This document shows, one piece after another, positions 25,532 to 34,912 of a stretch of DNA of 64,000 nucleotides; the stretch's first letter is position 1; each line of letters begins with the position of its first letter. Source of the stretch: Arthrobacter sp. ES3-54 (GTDB taxonomy: Bacteria; Actinomycetota; Actinomycetes; Actinomycetales; Micrococcaceae). Location of the stretch: positions 310,001 through 374,000 of the forward strand of contig NZ_JAQFIF010000004.1 in NCBI RefSeq assembly GCF_029504395.1, written 5' to 3'. Made by a program: the position numbers and the translations under genes. The notes beneath the pieces are model-generated. The model saw only the letters and a list, made by a program, of their open reading frames with translations, was not told the origin of the DNA and ran no database searches.

Positions 25532-27544
25532 TCAGTCCAGTCCGCGGCGCTTCAGCAGCGGGCCGAGGTCCGCGTCCCGGCCGCGGAAGGACCGGAACGA
25601 CTCCAGCGGGTCGCGGCTGTTGCCGCGGGAGAGCAGCTCGGCCCGGAAGAAATCGCCGTTGGCGCGGCTGAGGCCGCCGTGTTCCTTGAACCATTCCACG
25701 GTGTCGGCGTCCAGGACTTCGCTCCAGATGTAGGAGTAGTAGCCGGCGGCGTACCAGCCGCCGGCGAAGATGTGCTGGAAGTAGCCCGTGCGGTAGCGCG
25801 GCGGGATCAGGCTGTGCGCCACACCGGCCGCGGCCAGTGCCTTCGCTTCGAACTCGACGACGTCGTCCGGGACATCGGCTGCGTCCAGGACATGCCAGGC
25901 CAGGTCCAGCAGGGCCGCGCCAAGGTATTCCGTGGTGGCGAAGCCTTCGCCCCAGAGCTGCGCGGCGTTGAGCTTGTCCACGGTTCCCTGCGGCAGGGGC
26001 TCGCCTGTTGCATGGTGCCGGGCATAGTTGGCCAGGACCTCGGGCCACATGATCCACATTTCGTTGACCTGCGACGGGTATTCCACGAAGTCCCGCGGCA
26101 CGTTGGTACCGGAAAACCGCGGATACGTGACGGCGGAAAACAATCCGTGCAGGGCATGGCCGAACTCGTGGAAGGTGGTGCGGAGTTCGTCCAGCGTCAG
26201 CAGGGTGGGCTCGCCGGCCGGCGGCTTGGAGATGTTGAGGTTGTTGATCACCACAGGACGGGTGTTCAGCAGCCCGGACTGCTCCACAAGGGAATTCATC
26301 CACGCGCCTCCGCGCTTCGTGTCACGGGTGTAGTAGTCGCCCAGAAAGAGACCCAGGTCCGTCCCGTCGGAATTCTTCACCTCCCAGACGCGCACATCCG
26401 GGTGGTAGCCGGCGAGGTCGGCACGTTCGTGGAAGGTGACGCCGTACAAGGCGTTCGCCGCGAAGAAAACGCCGTCATTCAAAACCCGGTCCAGCTCAAA
26501 GTAGGGGCGCAGGGCCTGCTCGTCCACGGCATACCGCTCCCGCTTGACCTTGGCCGAGTAATACGCCCAGTCCCAGGCCTCAAGGGGGTGCCCGGCGGCC
26601 TCGGCAAGCGCCTCCGCCTCGGCGTCGGCGTTGCGGATGGCGGCCGGGGCCAGCCGGCTCATCATGGCCTGGACAGCTTGGAAGTCCGGTGCCGTCTGCC
26701 GGTCTACACTGAGTTCGGCGAAGTTCGCGAACCCCAGAAGGCTGGCCTTCTCGGCGCGGAGCTGGACCATGTGCTTGACCAGATCGAGCACATCGAAGCT
26801 GCCGCCGCCGCTGCCTCGGCCGATCGAGGCCTCGTAGAGACGCCGGCGGATGTCCCGGTTGGCCAGTGCGGCCATGGCGGGCTGGTTGCTTGGCTGGATC
26901 AGGGTCAGCAGGAACTTTCCCTCGTGCCCTGCCGTCCGGGCGGCCTCAGCGGCGCTGGCGATGTCGTCGGCGGGCAGGCCGGTGAGGTCGGCGGCGTCGT
27001 CCAGCAGCAGGGCCGCGGACTTCATGCCTTCCTTGACGCGCTGCCCGAACTCGGTGCCGAGCCGGGCGAGCTCGGCGTTGACCTCTTTGAGGCGCTCCTG
27101 GCCGGCGTCGTCAAGCTGGATGCCTGAGGCCCGGAAGTCCTTGAGGTATTCCTCCACGAGCCGGGCTGACTCCCCGTCCAGGACGTCAGTGTCCAGCGCC
27201 GCGAAGCGCTCGTAGAGCCCGCGGTTGAGGTAGACGGCGTCCTCGTGGGCGGAGAACAGTGGGGACAGACGGGTCTCGAGGTCGCGGATGGTGTCCGAGG
27301 CATCTGCGGAAACCAGGGTGAAGAACGAGGCGGACGCCCGTTCCAGGAGCCGGCCGGAGCGTTCCATGGCCAAGGCGGTGTTCTCGAAGGACGGCGCCGC
27401 CGGGTCGGACACGATGGCCTGGATTTCGGCAAGATGCTCGGCCAGGCCTGCCTCAACGGCCTCGGCGTAGTGCGCGTCTTCGATTTCCGAGAACGGCGGC
27501 AGGCCGTACGGCAGGGTGCTGGGGCTCAGGAGGGGATTGGTCAT
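25532..27544 (-). CDS. M3-family oligopeptidase (peptidyl-dipeptidase Dcp type)
   Basis: The product is 670 residues, typical for the family. The zinc-binding signature HEFGHALHG sits near residue 462, with the third ligand Glu expected in the following helix. Flanking conserved blocks are MWIMWPEVLANYARH and YFQHIFAGGWYAAGYYSYIWSEVLDAD. The N-terminal helical half closes over the active site in this family. No signal peptide is present, so it is cytoplasmic and degrades short peptides. It is monocistronic, on the strand opposite pdxS. Confidence 0.92.
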   Translation of the reverse strand: MTNPLLSPSTLPYGLPPFSEIEDAHYAEAVEAGLAEHLAEIQAIVSDPAAPSFENTALAMERSGRLLERASASFFTLVSADASDTIRDLETRLSPLFSAHEDAVYLNRGLYERFAALDTDVLDGESARLVEEYLKDFRASGIQLDDAGQERLKEVNAELARLGTEFGQRVKEGMKSAALLLDDAADLTGLPADDIASAAEAARTAGHEGKFLLTLIQPSNQPAMAALANRDIRRRLYEASIGRGSGGGSFDVLDLVKHMVQLRAEKASLLGFANFAELSVDRQTAPDFQAVQAMMSRLAPAAIRNADAEAEALAEAAGHPLEAWDWAYYSAKVKRERYAVDEQALRPYFELDRVLNDGVFFAANALYGVTFHERADLAGYHPDVRVWEVKNSDGTDLGLFLGDYYTRDTKRGGAWMNSLVEQSGLLNTRPVVINNLNISKPPAGEPTLLTLDELRTTFHEFGHALHGLFSAVTYPRFSGTNVPRDFVEYPSQVNEMWIMWPEVLANYARHHATGEPLPQGTVDKLNAAQLWGEGFATTEYLGAALLDLAWHVLDAADVPDDVVEFEAKALAAAGVAHSLIPPRYRTGYFQHIFAGGWYAAGYYSYIWSEVLDADTVEWFKEHGGLSRANGDFFRAELLSRGNSRDPLESFRSFRGRDADLGPLLKRRGLD

Positions 27545-27749
27545 GAAGCGACTCTTTCATGCAGCACGCGGGTTCTCAATGACCACTTCAGTGTGTTGTG
27601 ATTGCGCCCACCGTAGGATGGGGCCCGGTGGGACTGGCCGGTCCGCGAGGCCGACGCCGGATGTCGGCGGCCGGGGCGCGGAGCCAACGGCGGCCAGGGC
27701 TGCTGAATTCGGGGGAAACGCTGATGTGTAGGAACCATAGGGGGAACAT

Positions 27750-28601
27750 GTGGAGACGTTGAACGAACGGGGCCGGACGATCGCCGTGCCCGGTGCAGTG
27801 CTGGCCGTGTTCGAGTTTGGCCCGGAACCTGGCCCGGACGTGCCCAGCCTGCTCCTGGTGCACGGCTACCCCGATGACCACCGGGTGTTCCTTCCGGCCA
27901 TCCGCGAACTCGCACGGACGCATCACGTGGTGGCCTACGACACGCGAAACGCGGGCGCCTCCGCCGTCCAGGGCCCGGGCGGGGACTATTCGCTGAAGGC
28001 CCTCGTGGACGATGCCTTCGCCGTGCTGGCCGGGGTGGGCGTCCGGGCTGTCCATCTGGTGGGGCACGACTGGGGCTCGATCCAGGGCTGGGCCGCCGTC
28101 CAGGACCCCCGGGCGGACGGCCTGATCATCCGCTACACGAGTATTTCGGGCCCGGACCTGGGGCACTTCTCCGGCTGGATCCGTGGACGCGTCCGGACAC
28201 CGGGGGCTTGGCCGCAGCTGGGCGCGCAACTGCTGCGCAGCTGGTATATCGGAGCGTTCCTCGTCCCGGTCCTGCCAGAGGCCGCCTGGCGGCTGTTCCT
28301 GACCCGGCGGTACGAAAAGATGGCCAGGCGCGACGTCGGCAATGATCCGGTCCGCGGCCTGGCCCTGTACCGCAGCAACTTCCGCGGCCGGCGGAGCCCG
28401 GCCGCCCCAACGCGGGTGACCGTCCCTGTCCATGTAGTGGTGCCGCTCAAGGATCCGTTCCTCACGCCGGCCCTCGTGGAGGGGCTTGAGTCGTGGGTGG
28501 ACGATGTCACCGTGACGCGGGTCGACAGCGGCCATTGGTGGCCCGTGACCCGGCCGGCCGAATTCGCGGCACTGCTGCGGCAGCCCGTAACAACGCCGTA
28601 A
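27750..28601 (+). CDS. Alpha/beta hydrolase (epoxide-hydrolase-like)
   Basis: The product is 283 residues from a GTG behind AGGGGAA. It shows HGYPDDHRVF (oxyanion segment), YDTRNAGAS, and the nucleophile elbow GHDWGS, in which Asp replaces Ser as in epoxide hydrolases and dehalogenases. A cap domain region (SWYIGAFLVPVLPEAAWRLF) and the catalytic His in SGHWWPVTRP complete the picture. Substrate unknown. The next hydrolase gene begins 9 bases later. Confidence 0.82.
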   Translation: METLNERGRTIAVPGAVLAVFEFGPEPGPDVPSLLLVHGYPDDHRVFLPAIRELARTHHVVAYDTRNAGASAVQGPGGDYSLKALVDDAFAVLAGVGVRAVHLVGHDWGSIQGWAAVQDPRADGLIIRYTSISGPDLGHFSGWIRGRVRTPGAWPQLGAQLLRSWYIGAFLVPVLPEAAWRLFLTRRYEKMARRDVGNDPVRGLALYRSNFRGRRSPAAPTRVTVPVHVVVPLKDPFLTPALVEGLESWVDDVTVTRVDSGHWWPVTRPAEFAALLRQPVTTP

Positions 28602-28610
28602 GCCGGCGTC

Positions 28611-29450
28611 GTGATGGCGCAGACAGACCGGCGGGATCATGCACCGCGGAGCGGGGAGTTCCGCAACGGGATGGAATACCTGACGTGGGGCCGGGGCGCC
28701 AAATCCCTGCTCTTTGTCCAGGGCGGACCGGGAAGCATTGTGCCCCAAGGGGTGCTGCGCGGACTCTTTCGGCGGGGGTTTGCTGCCTACCAGGACGCCG
28801 GGTACGCCATCTGGATTGTCACCCGCCGGCGGAACATGCCGGCGTCGCACACGAGTGCAGACATGGCGGACGACTACGCGGAGCTGATCGCCGAGGAGTT
28901 CGGCGGTCAAGTCGACCTGGTGGTAGCCGAGTCCTTCGGCGGGACGATTGGGCAATACCTGGCCGCCCGCCATCCACAGTCCTTCGGGCACATCGCCATG
29001 GTGGTCACGGCGGCCGAGGTGAGCGTGTGGGGCAAGGACGTGGACAAACGGATGGCCGCCGCCGTCGCAGCCGGAGACCCAGCCCGCGCCGGGACGGTCC
29101 TGGCCGAGTCCCTCCTCCCAGGCGCACGGACCCGCTGGCTGCGCGAACTGCTGGGACCCGTTGTCGGCAGGCGCGTGCTGGGCCGCTCCGGGTGCCCCGC
29201 CGAGGACGTCCTTACAGAGGCGCGGGCCGAGTCGGCGTTCGATGCGCGGGCGGTGCTGCCGCTCATCCGTCCCCCCGTGCTGCTGCTCTGTGGAGGGCGG
29301 GATGCGTTCTTCCCGAGGGCGGTGGCGGAGGAGACCGCGCGGTTGATTCCAGACTGCACCCTGATCGTTTATGAGCGGTGGGGCCACTTGCGGGTGGGAT
29401 CGAGCAGGCGGGTGCCGCGTGACGTCCTGGCCTTTGTCCGGGCCCGCTGA
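28611..29450 (+). CDS. Alpha/beta hydrolase
   Basis: The product is about 279 residues, with GTG 28611 or ATG 28614 as start. It has an oxyanion-hole segment FVQGGPG, nucleophile elbow AESFGG (Ser) and a late LLCGGRDAFFP acid region, with His in ERWGHLRVGSS. Unlike the preceding gene it uses a Ser nucleophile. The 9-base gap suggests the two are co-transcribed. No substrate is evident. Confidence 0.8.
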   Translation: MMAQTDRRDHAPRSGEFRNGMEYLTWGRGAKSLLFVQGGPGSIVPQGVLRGLFRRGFAAYQDAGYAIWIVTRRRNMPASHTSADMADDYAELIAEEFGGQVDLVVAESFGGTIGQYLAARHPQSFGHIAMVVTAAEVSVWGKDVDKRMAAAVAAGDPARAGTVLAESLLPGARTRWLRELLGPVVGRRVLGRSGCPAEDVLTEARAESAFDARAVLPLIRPPVLLLCGGRDAFFPRAVAEETARLIPDCTLIVYERWGHLRVGSSRRVPRDVLAFVRAR

Positions 29451-29533
29451 TGGCAGATTGGGCTCAGGCAAGCATTGTTGCCTCATAGGGTCAGCCGGCC
29501 TAATATTTCGAATCGAACTCATAAGGGGTGTGC

Positions 29534-29962
29534 ATGACGAAGGAGCCCAAACCATTCGAAGTCCACGAATCGGGGGCCCTGCTTCACGGGACGAAGGCGG
29601 ACCTGGCGGTGGGGGACCTGTTGATGCCCGGATGCGGCTCGAACTTTGAAGAAGGAAGGACAGCGAATCACGTGTACGTGACGGCAACCTTGGATGCCGC
29701 AACGTGGGCGGCTGAACTCGCCACCGGGGAAGGCCGTGGGCGGATCTACATCGTGGCACCGACGGGCACCCTTGACGACGACCCCAACGTGACGGATAAG
29801 AAGTTCCCCGGCAATCCGACCCGGTCCTACCGGACCCGGGAGCCGGTGGAAGTCGTCGGTGAACTCGTGGATTGGATAGGACACTCGCCCGAACAGTTGC
29901 AGGCAATGCGGGATGGCCTCGCCGACCTGAAACGCCGGGGCCTCGCGGTCATTGACGACTAG
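29534..29962 (+). CDS. arr: Rifampin ADP-ribosyltransferase (Arr)
   Basis: The product is 142 residues from ATG 29534 with AAGGGG upstream. It matches Arr in length and motifs: LLHGTKADLAVGDLL, GRTANHVYVTATLDAATWAAELA, RIYIVAPTGTLDDDPNVTDKKFPGNPTRSYRTREPVEVVG. The His in LLHGT, the Tyr in HVYVT and the late Asp are the usual NAD-binding/catalytic positions. It inactivates rifamycins by ADP-ribosylation. There is no integron or transposon nearby, so this is a chromosomal copy. Confidence 0.93.
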   Translation: MTKEPKPFEVHESGALLHGTKADLAVGDLLMPGCGSNFEEGRTANHVYVTATLDAATWAAELATGEGRGRIYIVAPTGTLDDDPNVTDKKFPGNPTRSYRTREPVEVVGELVDWIGHSPEQLQAMRDGLADLKRRGLAVIDD

Positions 29963-29979
29963 TAGCGTCCTCGAAATCT

Positions 29980-30891
29980 CTAAGAGAGCTGAGTCTTCGA
30001 TACTTTAGGAATCCAGCAGCGCACCGTGTCGCGGTATTGCTGGAATTCTTCGCCGAACCGTTCCTGGAGGTCAGATTCCTCAAGTGGCCTGACGGCGTAG
30101 TTCCACACCAGCGAGCCCACGACCGCGTAGGCGATGACAAGCCATGACTGCAGAATGAGGCCAATCGCGGCGCCCTGGACAATGCCCGCGACCGCCATCG
30201 GATTACGAATCCAACGATACGGACCCGCAATGACCAGACGGTTAGGCATCGCCGATGGCAACGGCGTGCCATCTCCCAGCGTTGACATCACAACTGCCGA
30301 CCAGAGGCCAAGAGCGCTGGCGAGTACGAGAACCACGACACCTAAAGGACCTGCAAACGATGGAAACGGTAGCGCCAGCGCCCAGCGCTGTGCGAGAAAC
30401 GCTATGGCCAAGGGAAGCACCGCCAGGAAGAACCCCCAGAAGAGGACGATTTGCCCGAATGTTGAAGCCACGTGGATGGTAGCGGTCGGGCGGGTGACGG
30501 CGGGACGGAAAGCGAATGGACCACGGATGATCCATGCGATCGGTACGCGCCCTAGCAAGATGAGGCAGAGCGCGATCAGGGAACCTGCGGTTGCAGCACC
30601 CATGCTCAGGACACCCCAGCCCGCTTCGGTCGTGATCGTGGCGTACACCGCCAGTGCGATCGCGACGAAGTTCGTCCAGCCGGTACTTACTACCGCGGCA
30701 ACCCTGACGCCAAATGCCGCCACGGCCGAGGCCATGACGAACAGTGGAATGTCGAAGACCGCGACCGGGTCGAGATTACCGCGGGTCGCCTCGCGCACCA
30801 TAGGCGAAACGAAAACCGCGATCCACCAGGAGAGACCGACGACCGCCTGCATGGCGAAATAAGCCCGACTCCACCGAACCAAGGGCTTCAA
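29980..30891 (-). CDS. Isoprenylcysteine carboxyl methyltransferase-like membrane protein
   Basis: The product is 303 residues with about seven membrane spans. The C-terminal part has the ICMT/PEMT-like signature LVIAGPYRWIRNPMAVAGIVQGAAIGL and the terminal EESDLQERFGEEFQQYRDTVRCWIP. The start is a TTG at 30889-30891 without a clear ribosome site; ATG 30852 is an alternative. Proteins of this type methylate small lipophilic or isoprenoid substrates at the membrane; the actual substrate is unknown. The gene is less GC-rich than its surroundings. Confidence 0.75.
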   Translation of the reverse strand: MKPLVRWSRAYFAMQAVVGLSWWIAVFVSPMVREATRGNLDPVAVFDIPLFVMASAVAAFGVRVAAVVSTGWTNFVAIALAVYATITTEAGWGVLSMGAATAGSLIALCLILLGRVPIAWIIRGPFAFRPAVTRPTATIHVASTFGQIVLFWGFFLAVLPLAIAFLAQRWALALPFPSFAGPLGVVVLVLASALGLWSAVVMSTLGDGTPLPSAMPNRLVIAGPYRWIRNPMAVAGIVQGAAIGLILQSWLVIAYAVVGSLVWNYAVRPLEESDLQERFGEEFQQYRDTVRCWIPKVSKTQLS

Positions 30892-31006
30892 CGACTTAAC
30901 CTAGTCATCAATACTCCTTGCCTGCTTGTCAATGGAATTCTTCGAGCGGGCACTTCCGGCTCTAGGACGTGGCTTTGTTTGTGTCGAAGTAAATGTTGGC
31001 GTCAGC

Positions 31007-31252
31007 CTACCGAATTCGACCGTGGCCGCCTCGATAGGCTTCGAGTGCGTCTTCTCTGATCCACTTTCTCGTCAGGAAAGCGTTCAGAACGCAAGAAGCG
31101 GCGAAGGTCGCCCAGAATATCCATATGGGTGCGAGGCCCGCAAAAACCAATGCCATGACTGCAACCACGAAGCCGGCAGAGACAAAGCCATAGATTCGAC
31201 GTGCAGAGGTCGCAAATCGTGCCTCTTGCGTCTCGCGAAAGTAGTTCAGCAT
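31007..31252 (-). CDS. Small two-span membrane protein
   Basis: The product is 81 residues from ATG 31250-31252, which follows GGGGGA; a longer frame begins at 31336. A basic N-terminus (FRETQEARFATSARR) precedes two hydrophobic segments (VSAGFVVAVMALVFAGL and IFWATFAASCVLNAF), and the tail is charged. Base composition is less GC-rich than the core genes. No family recognised. The gaps 30892-31006 and 31253-31537 contain no other convincing gene. Confidence 0.5.
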   Translation of the reverse strand: MLNYFRETQEARFATSARRIYGFVSAGFVVAVMALVFAGLAPIWIFWATFAASCVLNAFLTRKWIREDALEAYRGGHGRIR

Positions 31253-31537
31253 CAATCCCCCAAGGTTCGAATCGGAGCCTACAGCAAGGGATGCGTTAAA
31301 TAGCGCCATTAGACGTGCGCCAGATGCCGCTACCATTCACAGAAAAGCAACCGGAATGTCCCAATAGCGTTGGTCAGAAGTGGTTTCCGAAATGGAATCC
31401 GGTCAAAACATTGGATTGTGGGTTTTTGCCGTGTCGGGCAATTTGATTGGCTATGCAAGGGTCAGCACCGGGGGCAGTCTTCGGGTGTCCGGGCGCTAGG
31501 CGGAGCCCCGCGGTCACCGCAGCTAGCTCCCGCGCAG

Positions 31538-32026
31538 CTACCCGGCGTCGAGCTGGAGGGTCATGAAGACGCTGTTGGAGTCGAACTCGTAACCGGCGAA
31601 CGGCGGGCAGTCCGTGAAGCCGTGCCGCTCATACAGCCGCCGCGCGGGCGCGAAAAACTCTTGGCTCCCTGTCTCCAAGTACAACCGCCGGTAGCCGCTG
31701 TGCCGGGCCTCGGCCAGGACGTGGCGGAGCAGCGCCGAGGCAACGCCGCGCCCGCGGGCTGCGTTCGCGGTGCGCATCGACTTGATCTCAGCGTCGCCGG
31801 GCGCCAGGTGCTTCAGCGCCGCGCACCCCAACAGCTGTGAGTCTTCCCGGGCGGTCCAGAAGCTGATGCCGGGTCCGGCCAACGCGGCGGGATCAAGGGC
31901 ATGGACGCTTTCGGGCGGGGAGGTCGCGTACATGTCAGCGAGGTGTTCGCCCAGAAGCTGCAGGACGTCCTCCCGCTCCGGGATGTCGTGCCCAATCAGG
32001 ACGGTGCCGCCAGGAATGCCTGCCAT
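31538..32026 (-). CDS. GNAT-family acetyltransferase
   Basis: The 162-residue product has a clean GNAT core: LLGCAALKHLAPGDAEIKSM, the acetyl-CoA loop RTANAARGRGVASALLRHVLAEA, LYLETGSQEFFAPARRLYERHGF and the final strand FMTLQLDAG. It is a close relative of the IAA-acetyltransferase-like/ElaA-type group. It begins 5 bases after the gatD stop and is therefore probably the third gene of the murT-gatD operon. Substrate unknown. Confidence 0.82.
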   Translation of the reverse strand: MAGIPGGTVLIGHDIPEREDVLQLLGEHLADMYATSPPESVHALDPAALAGPGISFWTAREDSQLLGCAALKHLAPGDAEIKSMRTANAARGRGVASALLRHVLAEARHSGYRRLYLETGSQEFFAPARRLYERHGFTDCPPFAGYEFDSNSVFMTLQLDAG

Positions 32027-32031
32027 CTGGG

Positions 32032-32829
32032 TCAGCGGGGCCGACGGGCGGCGTGTTCACGCGCCAGCACCGCGTATGAGTCGTCCGGGGTGCCCGGCGT
32101 GAAGCTGCCGTATTTGCGTTCGACGGCGGTCTGGATCAGGAAGTCCGCGAGGGCCGGGTTCTTGGGCAGCAGTGAGCCGTGCAGGTAGCTCGCGACGATG
32201 TTGCGGTAGCGGGCGCCTTCCTGGCCGTCGGTGCTGTTGTTGCCGGTGCCCTTGGCGGTGGTTCCGAGCGGTTCGACGCCGGGTCCCAGCGTGGTCTGGC
32301 CGCTGTGGTTCTCATAGCCCAGGATGCTGCCGAACTCGGGGGAGGTGACGGTGACGTTGCCGATCAGGCGTTCGTCGGTGCCGTGGGTCTCCACGTCCAG
32401 GATGCCAATGCCCGGGAGGACCGTGCCGAGCCGGGTCTTGAAGAATTTCCCGAAGAGCTGGTACAGCCCGCAGATTACGAGCATTGGGGTGCCGTCGTCG
32501 GCCAGTTGCTTCAGCGTGGACTCGCGCGACAGGAGGTCGTCCTGGATCACGAGCTGCCCGCTGTCCTGTCCGCCGCCGCCGACAATGAGGTCCACGTCTG
32601 CCGGGAACGGGTCACCGACGTTGTATTCGAGCAGCTCCGGCGTGTAGCCGTGCCAGCGCAGGCGCTGGGCGAGGACCAGGGCGTTGCCCCAGTCGCCGTA
32701 GATGTTCATGTCCCGCGGGTAGAGCTGCAGCACCCGGATGGTTCCCTTGCTGGGGGCCGCGGAGTCTTCGGGCGGCAGTTCGTGCCCAAAGGAGAGCTCG
32801 TGCGGGGTTTCGGGGGACCGGGGGGTCAT
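32032..32829 (-). CDS. gatD: Lipid II isoglutaminyl synthase, glutaminase subunit GatD
   Basis: The product is 265 residues from ATG 32827-32829, overlapping the murT stop by 4 bases. It is a class I glutamine amidotransferase-like domain: LQLYPRDMNIYGDWGN, VGGGGQDSGQ, nucleophile Cys120 in VICGLYQLFG, GYENHSGQT, and catalytic His217 in YLHGSLLPKNP. It releases ammonia for MurT, which amidates the D-Glu of the peptidoglycan stem peptide. The tight coupling to murT supports a heterodimer. Confidence 0.93.
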   Translation of the reverse strand: MTPRSPETPHELSFGHELPPEDSAAPSKGTIRVLQLYPRDMNIYGDWGNALVLAQRLRWHGYTPELLEYNVGDPFPADVDLIVGGGGQDSGQLVIQDDLLSRESTLKQLADDGTPMLVICGLYQLFGKFFKTRLGTVLPGIGILDVETHGTDERLIGNVTVTSPEFGSILGYENHSGQTTLGPGVEPLGTTAKGTGNNSTDGQEGARYRNIVASYLHGSLLPKNPALADFLIQTAVERKYGSFTPGTPDDSYAVLAREHAARRPR

Positions 32830-34115
32830 GAGACCACCTCCACTGTGGTGATTTTGGACAGCTCGCGGCGGATGGCCAGCATGGCCGTGTAGGTGCAGAA
32901 GATCCGCTTCGGCTTGGCCTCGCCGCCGCGGATGAACGCTGCCAGCGCCGGCGCGATCTCCGTGTCGACGGCGCCGATGGCGACGTCGTCGTACTGCAGC
33001 CGCAGCGCCATGTCGTAGGCGCGGGAGCCCGTGAGCTGGTCCACGCCGCCGTCGCGGAGGGTGTCGAATTCGACGTCCCACAGCCAGGACATGTCCCGAC
33101 CGTCCGCGTAGTTGTCGTTGATCGCGATCATCGTGGCGTACCCGGCGGCCGGGAACGATTTCAGGCCCAGCCGGAATCCGCTGGGGTTCTTGACCAGTAC
33201 CAGCTCCAGCGGCAGGCCGTCGACCACAAGGCTTTCGCCGCGGCCGAACGCCGGCGCCACCTTGGCCAGGGCCGTGAGCAGGCCGGCCTGGTCCGTACCG
33301 GTGCCGCGGGCTCCCGAGACGCCGCGGGCGAGGGTCAGCGCGGCGGCGGCGTTGAAGATGTTGTAGACGCCACGGAGCAACATCGGCGTGGTGACCGTCG
33401 CGCCGTCGTACTCGAAATCGGCGTCGTCGGGTCCCACACGGCGCAGCACGACGTCGGCGGCCGGCCGGGCGGGGGCGGGAGGCACCGGGCTCCCCGGGGC
33501 CGCGCGCATCTCATCGTCGTTGGGGAAGGTGCTGAGCAGGGAATCGTCCAGCCCGAAGTAGAGCACCTCCGGCCCGTCCAGGGTCTGGGCGATCCGGGCC
33601 ACGCGGGGGTCCTCACGGTTCAGGACCACGGTCCCGGTGGTCTTGGACGCGATGTGCTGGAGCAGTTCGGCGGTCTTGTCGATCTCGCCGAAACGGTCCA
33701 GCTGGTCGCGGAGGACGTTCAGCAGGAGGCTGTACCGCGGCGGGACCTTGTTGACGAAGTGCACGGCATGCGCCTCGTCCAGTTCCAAGACCGCGACGTC
33801 GGCATCGAGCCGGCCGCGCCAGTCCACCTCGCCCAGGAGCGCCGCGGCCACGCCGCGGGTGAAGTTGCTGCCGGTGCGGTTCGTGAAGACCTTCAGTCCC
33901 TGGCTCTCCAGCAGTTCCACCACCATCTTCGTGGTGGTGGTTTTCCCGTTCGTGCCACTGACGACGGCGACCCCCAGTGGCAGCGTGGACAGTGTCCGCC
34001 GCATGAAATCGGGGTCGATTTTTTCGACCACAAGCCCGGGAAGGGCCGAGCCTCCGCCCCTGAGCCGGGAGACCCGGCGGACGAGTTTGCCGAGCGGAAC
34101 GCTGAAGTAAAGCAT
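32826..34115 (-). CDS. murT: Lipid II isoglutaminyl synthase, ATP-dependent subunit MurT
   Basis: The 429-residue Mur-ligase-like protein has a P-loop [11 protein letters not shown] near residues 53-63, [26 protein letters not shown] (ATP-site Asp region), and the C-terminal DUF1727 domain with [10 protein letters not shown] and DVEFDTL. The Cys4 zinc ribbon described for firmicute MurT is not present: residues about 180-225 contain no cysteines but a Pro/Ala-rich stretch. A TATATT hexamer 10 bases upstream of the ATG suggests a near-leaderless transcript. It is divergent from pdxT. Confidence 0.92.
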   Translation of the reverse strand: MLYFSVPLGKLVRRVSRLRGGGSALPGLVVEKIDPDFMRRTLSTLPLGVAVVSGTNGKTTTTKMVVELLESQGLKVFTNRTGSNFTRGVAAALLGEVDWRGRLDADVAVLELDEAHAVHFVNKVPPRYSLLLNVLRDQLDRFGEIDKTAELLQHIASKTTGTVVLNREDPRVARIAQTLDGPEVLYFGLDDSLLSTFPNDDEMRAAPGSPVPPAPARPAADVVLRRVGPDDADFEYDGATVTTPMLLRGVYNIFNAAAALTLARGVSGARGTGTDQAGLLTALAKVAPAFGRGESLVVDGLPLELVLVKNPSGFRLGLKSFPAAGYATMIAINDNYADGRDMSWLWDVEFDTLRDGGVDQLTGSRAYDMALRLQYDDVAIGAVDTEIAPALAAFIRGGEAKPKRIFCTYTAMLAIRRELSKITTVEVVS

Positions 34116-34207
34116 GCTCTGTAATATATCCCAGCAGCGGCATGGACCCCGGACGCCCGGGGCTGGTGCATGCGTCCCGGCGCAGCGCAGCCCATTATGC
34201 TGTGGGG

Positions 34208-34909
34208 ATGACCACCCCCTCTTTTTCCCCTGATTCCCGCGTGGGAACAGGGCTCCGGATCGGCGTCCTGGCGCTGCAAGGCGATTTCCGGGAGCATCTT
34301 CACGCCGTGGAATCCGCCGGTGCCACCGGCGTCGGGATCCGCCGCCCCGCGGAGCTTGACGGCCTGGACGGCCTGATCATCCCCGGCGGCGAATCGACCA
34401 CGATTGACAAGCTCTCCAGAATTTTCGGGCTCCGGGATCCGCTGCGCGAACGCATCCAGACGGGCCTGCCCGTCTACGGCTCGTGCGCCGGGATGATCCT
34501 GCTGGCGGACGAGATCGCGGACCCGGCGAAGGACCTCGTCGGAAACCCGCAGCAGACCTTCGGCGGACTCGACATCACCGTGCGCCGCAACGCCTTCGGC
34601 CGGCAGCGCGAGTCCTTCGAGACGGATCTCGACTTCAGGGGGCTCGAGTTCAGCGCCGTCGCCGGGGCGGTGGCTCCGGTCCACGCCGTTTTCATCCGCG
34701 GGCCCTGGGTGGAGCGCGTCGGCGACGGCGTCGAAGTCCTCGCCCAGGTGGAACCGTCCAAAGCAGGCCACCCCGAATCCCTGGACGGGACGGCTAGAAT
34801 TGTTGCAGTGCGTTCCGGCAAGCTGCTGGCCACCTCCTTCCACCCGGAAGTGACGGGGGAGAAGCGCGTGCATGAACTGTTTATTCGAATGATCAGAGGG
34901 GAAGCGTAA
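34208..34909 (+). CDS. pdxT: Pyridoxal 5'-phosphate synthase, glutaminase subunit PdxT
   Basis: The product is 233 residues from ATG 34208. It is a class I glutaminase: [20 protein letters not shown], nucleophile Cys93 in [11 protein letters not shown], and the His/Glu pair in [10 protein letters not shown]. It supplies ammonia to PdxS. The yebC start follows 3 bases after the stop, so it probably leads the pdxT-yebC-ruv transcript. Upstream, TATGCT lies 12 bases before the start as a possible -10 element. Confidence 0.95.
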   Translation: MTTPSFSPDSRVGTGLRIGVLALQGDFREHLHAVESAGATGVGIRRPAELDGLDGLIIPGGESTTIDKLSRIFGLRDPLRERIQTGLPVYGSCAGMILLADEIADPAKDLVGNPQQTFGGLDITVRRNAFGRQRESFETDLDFRGLEFSAVAGAVAPVHAVFIRGPWVERVGDGVEVLAQVEPSKAGHPESLDGTARIVAVRSGKLLATSFHPEVTGEKRVHELFIRMIRGEA

Positions 34910-34912
34910 AGC

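Noticed and set aside
27588..29906. 772-codon minus-strand frame across both hydrolases and arr
   Set aside because: Three plus-strand genes with clear catalytic motifs account for this region, and the frame reads as basic, His/Pro-rich shadow sequence.
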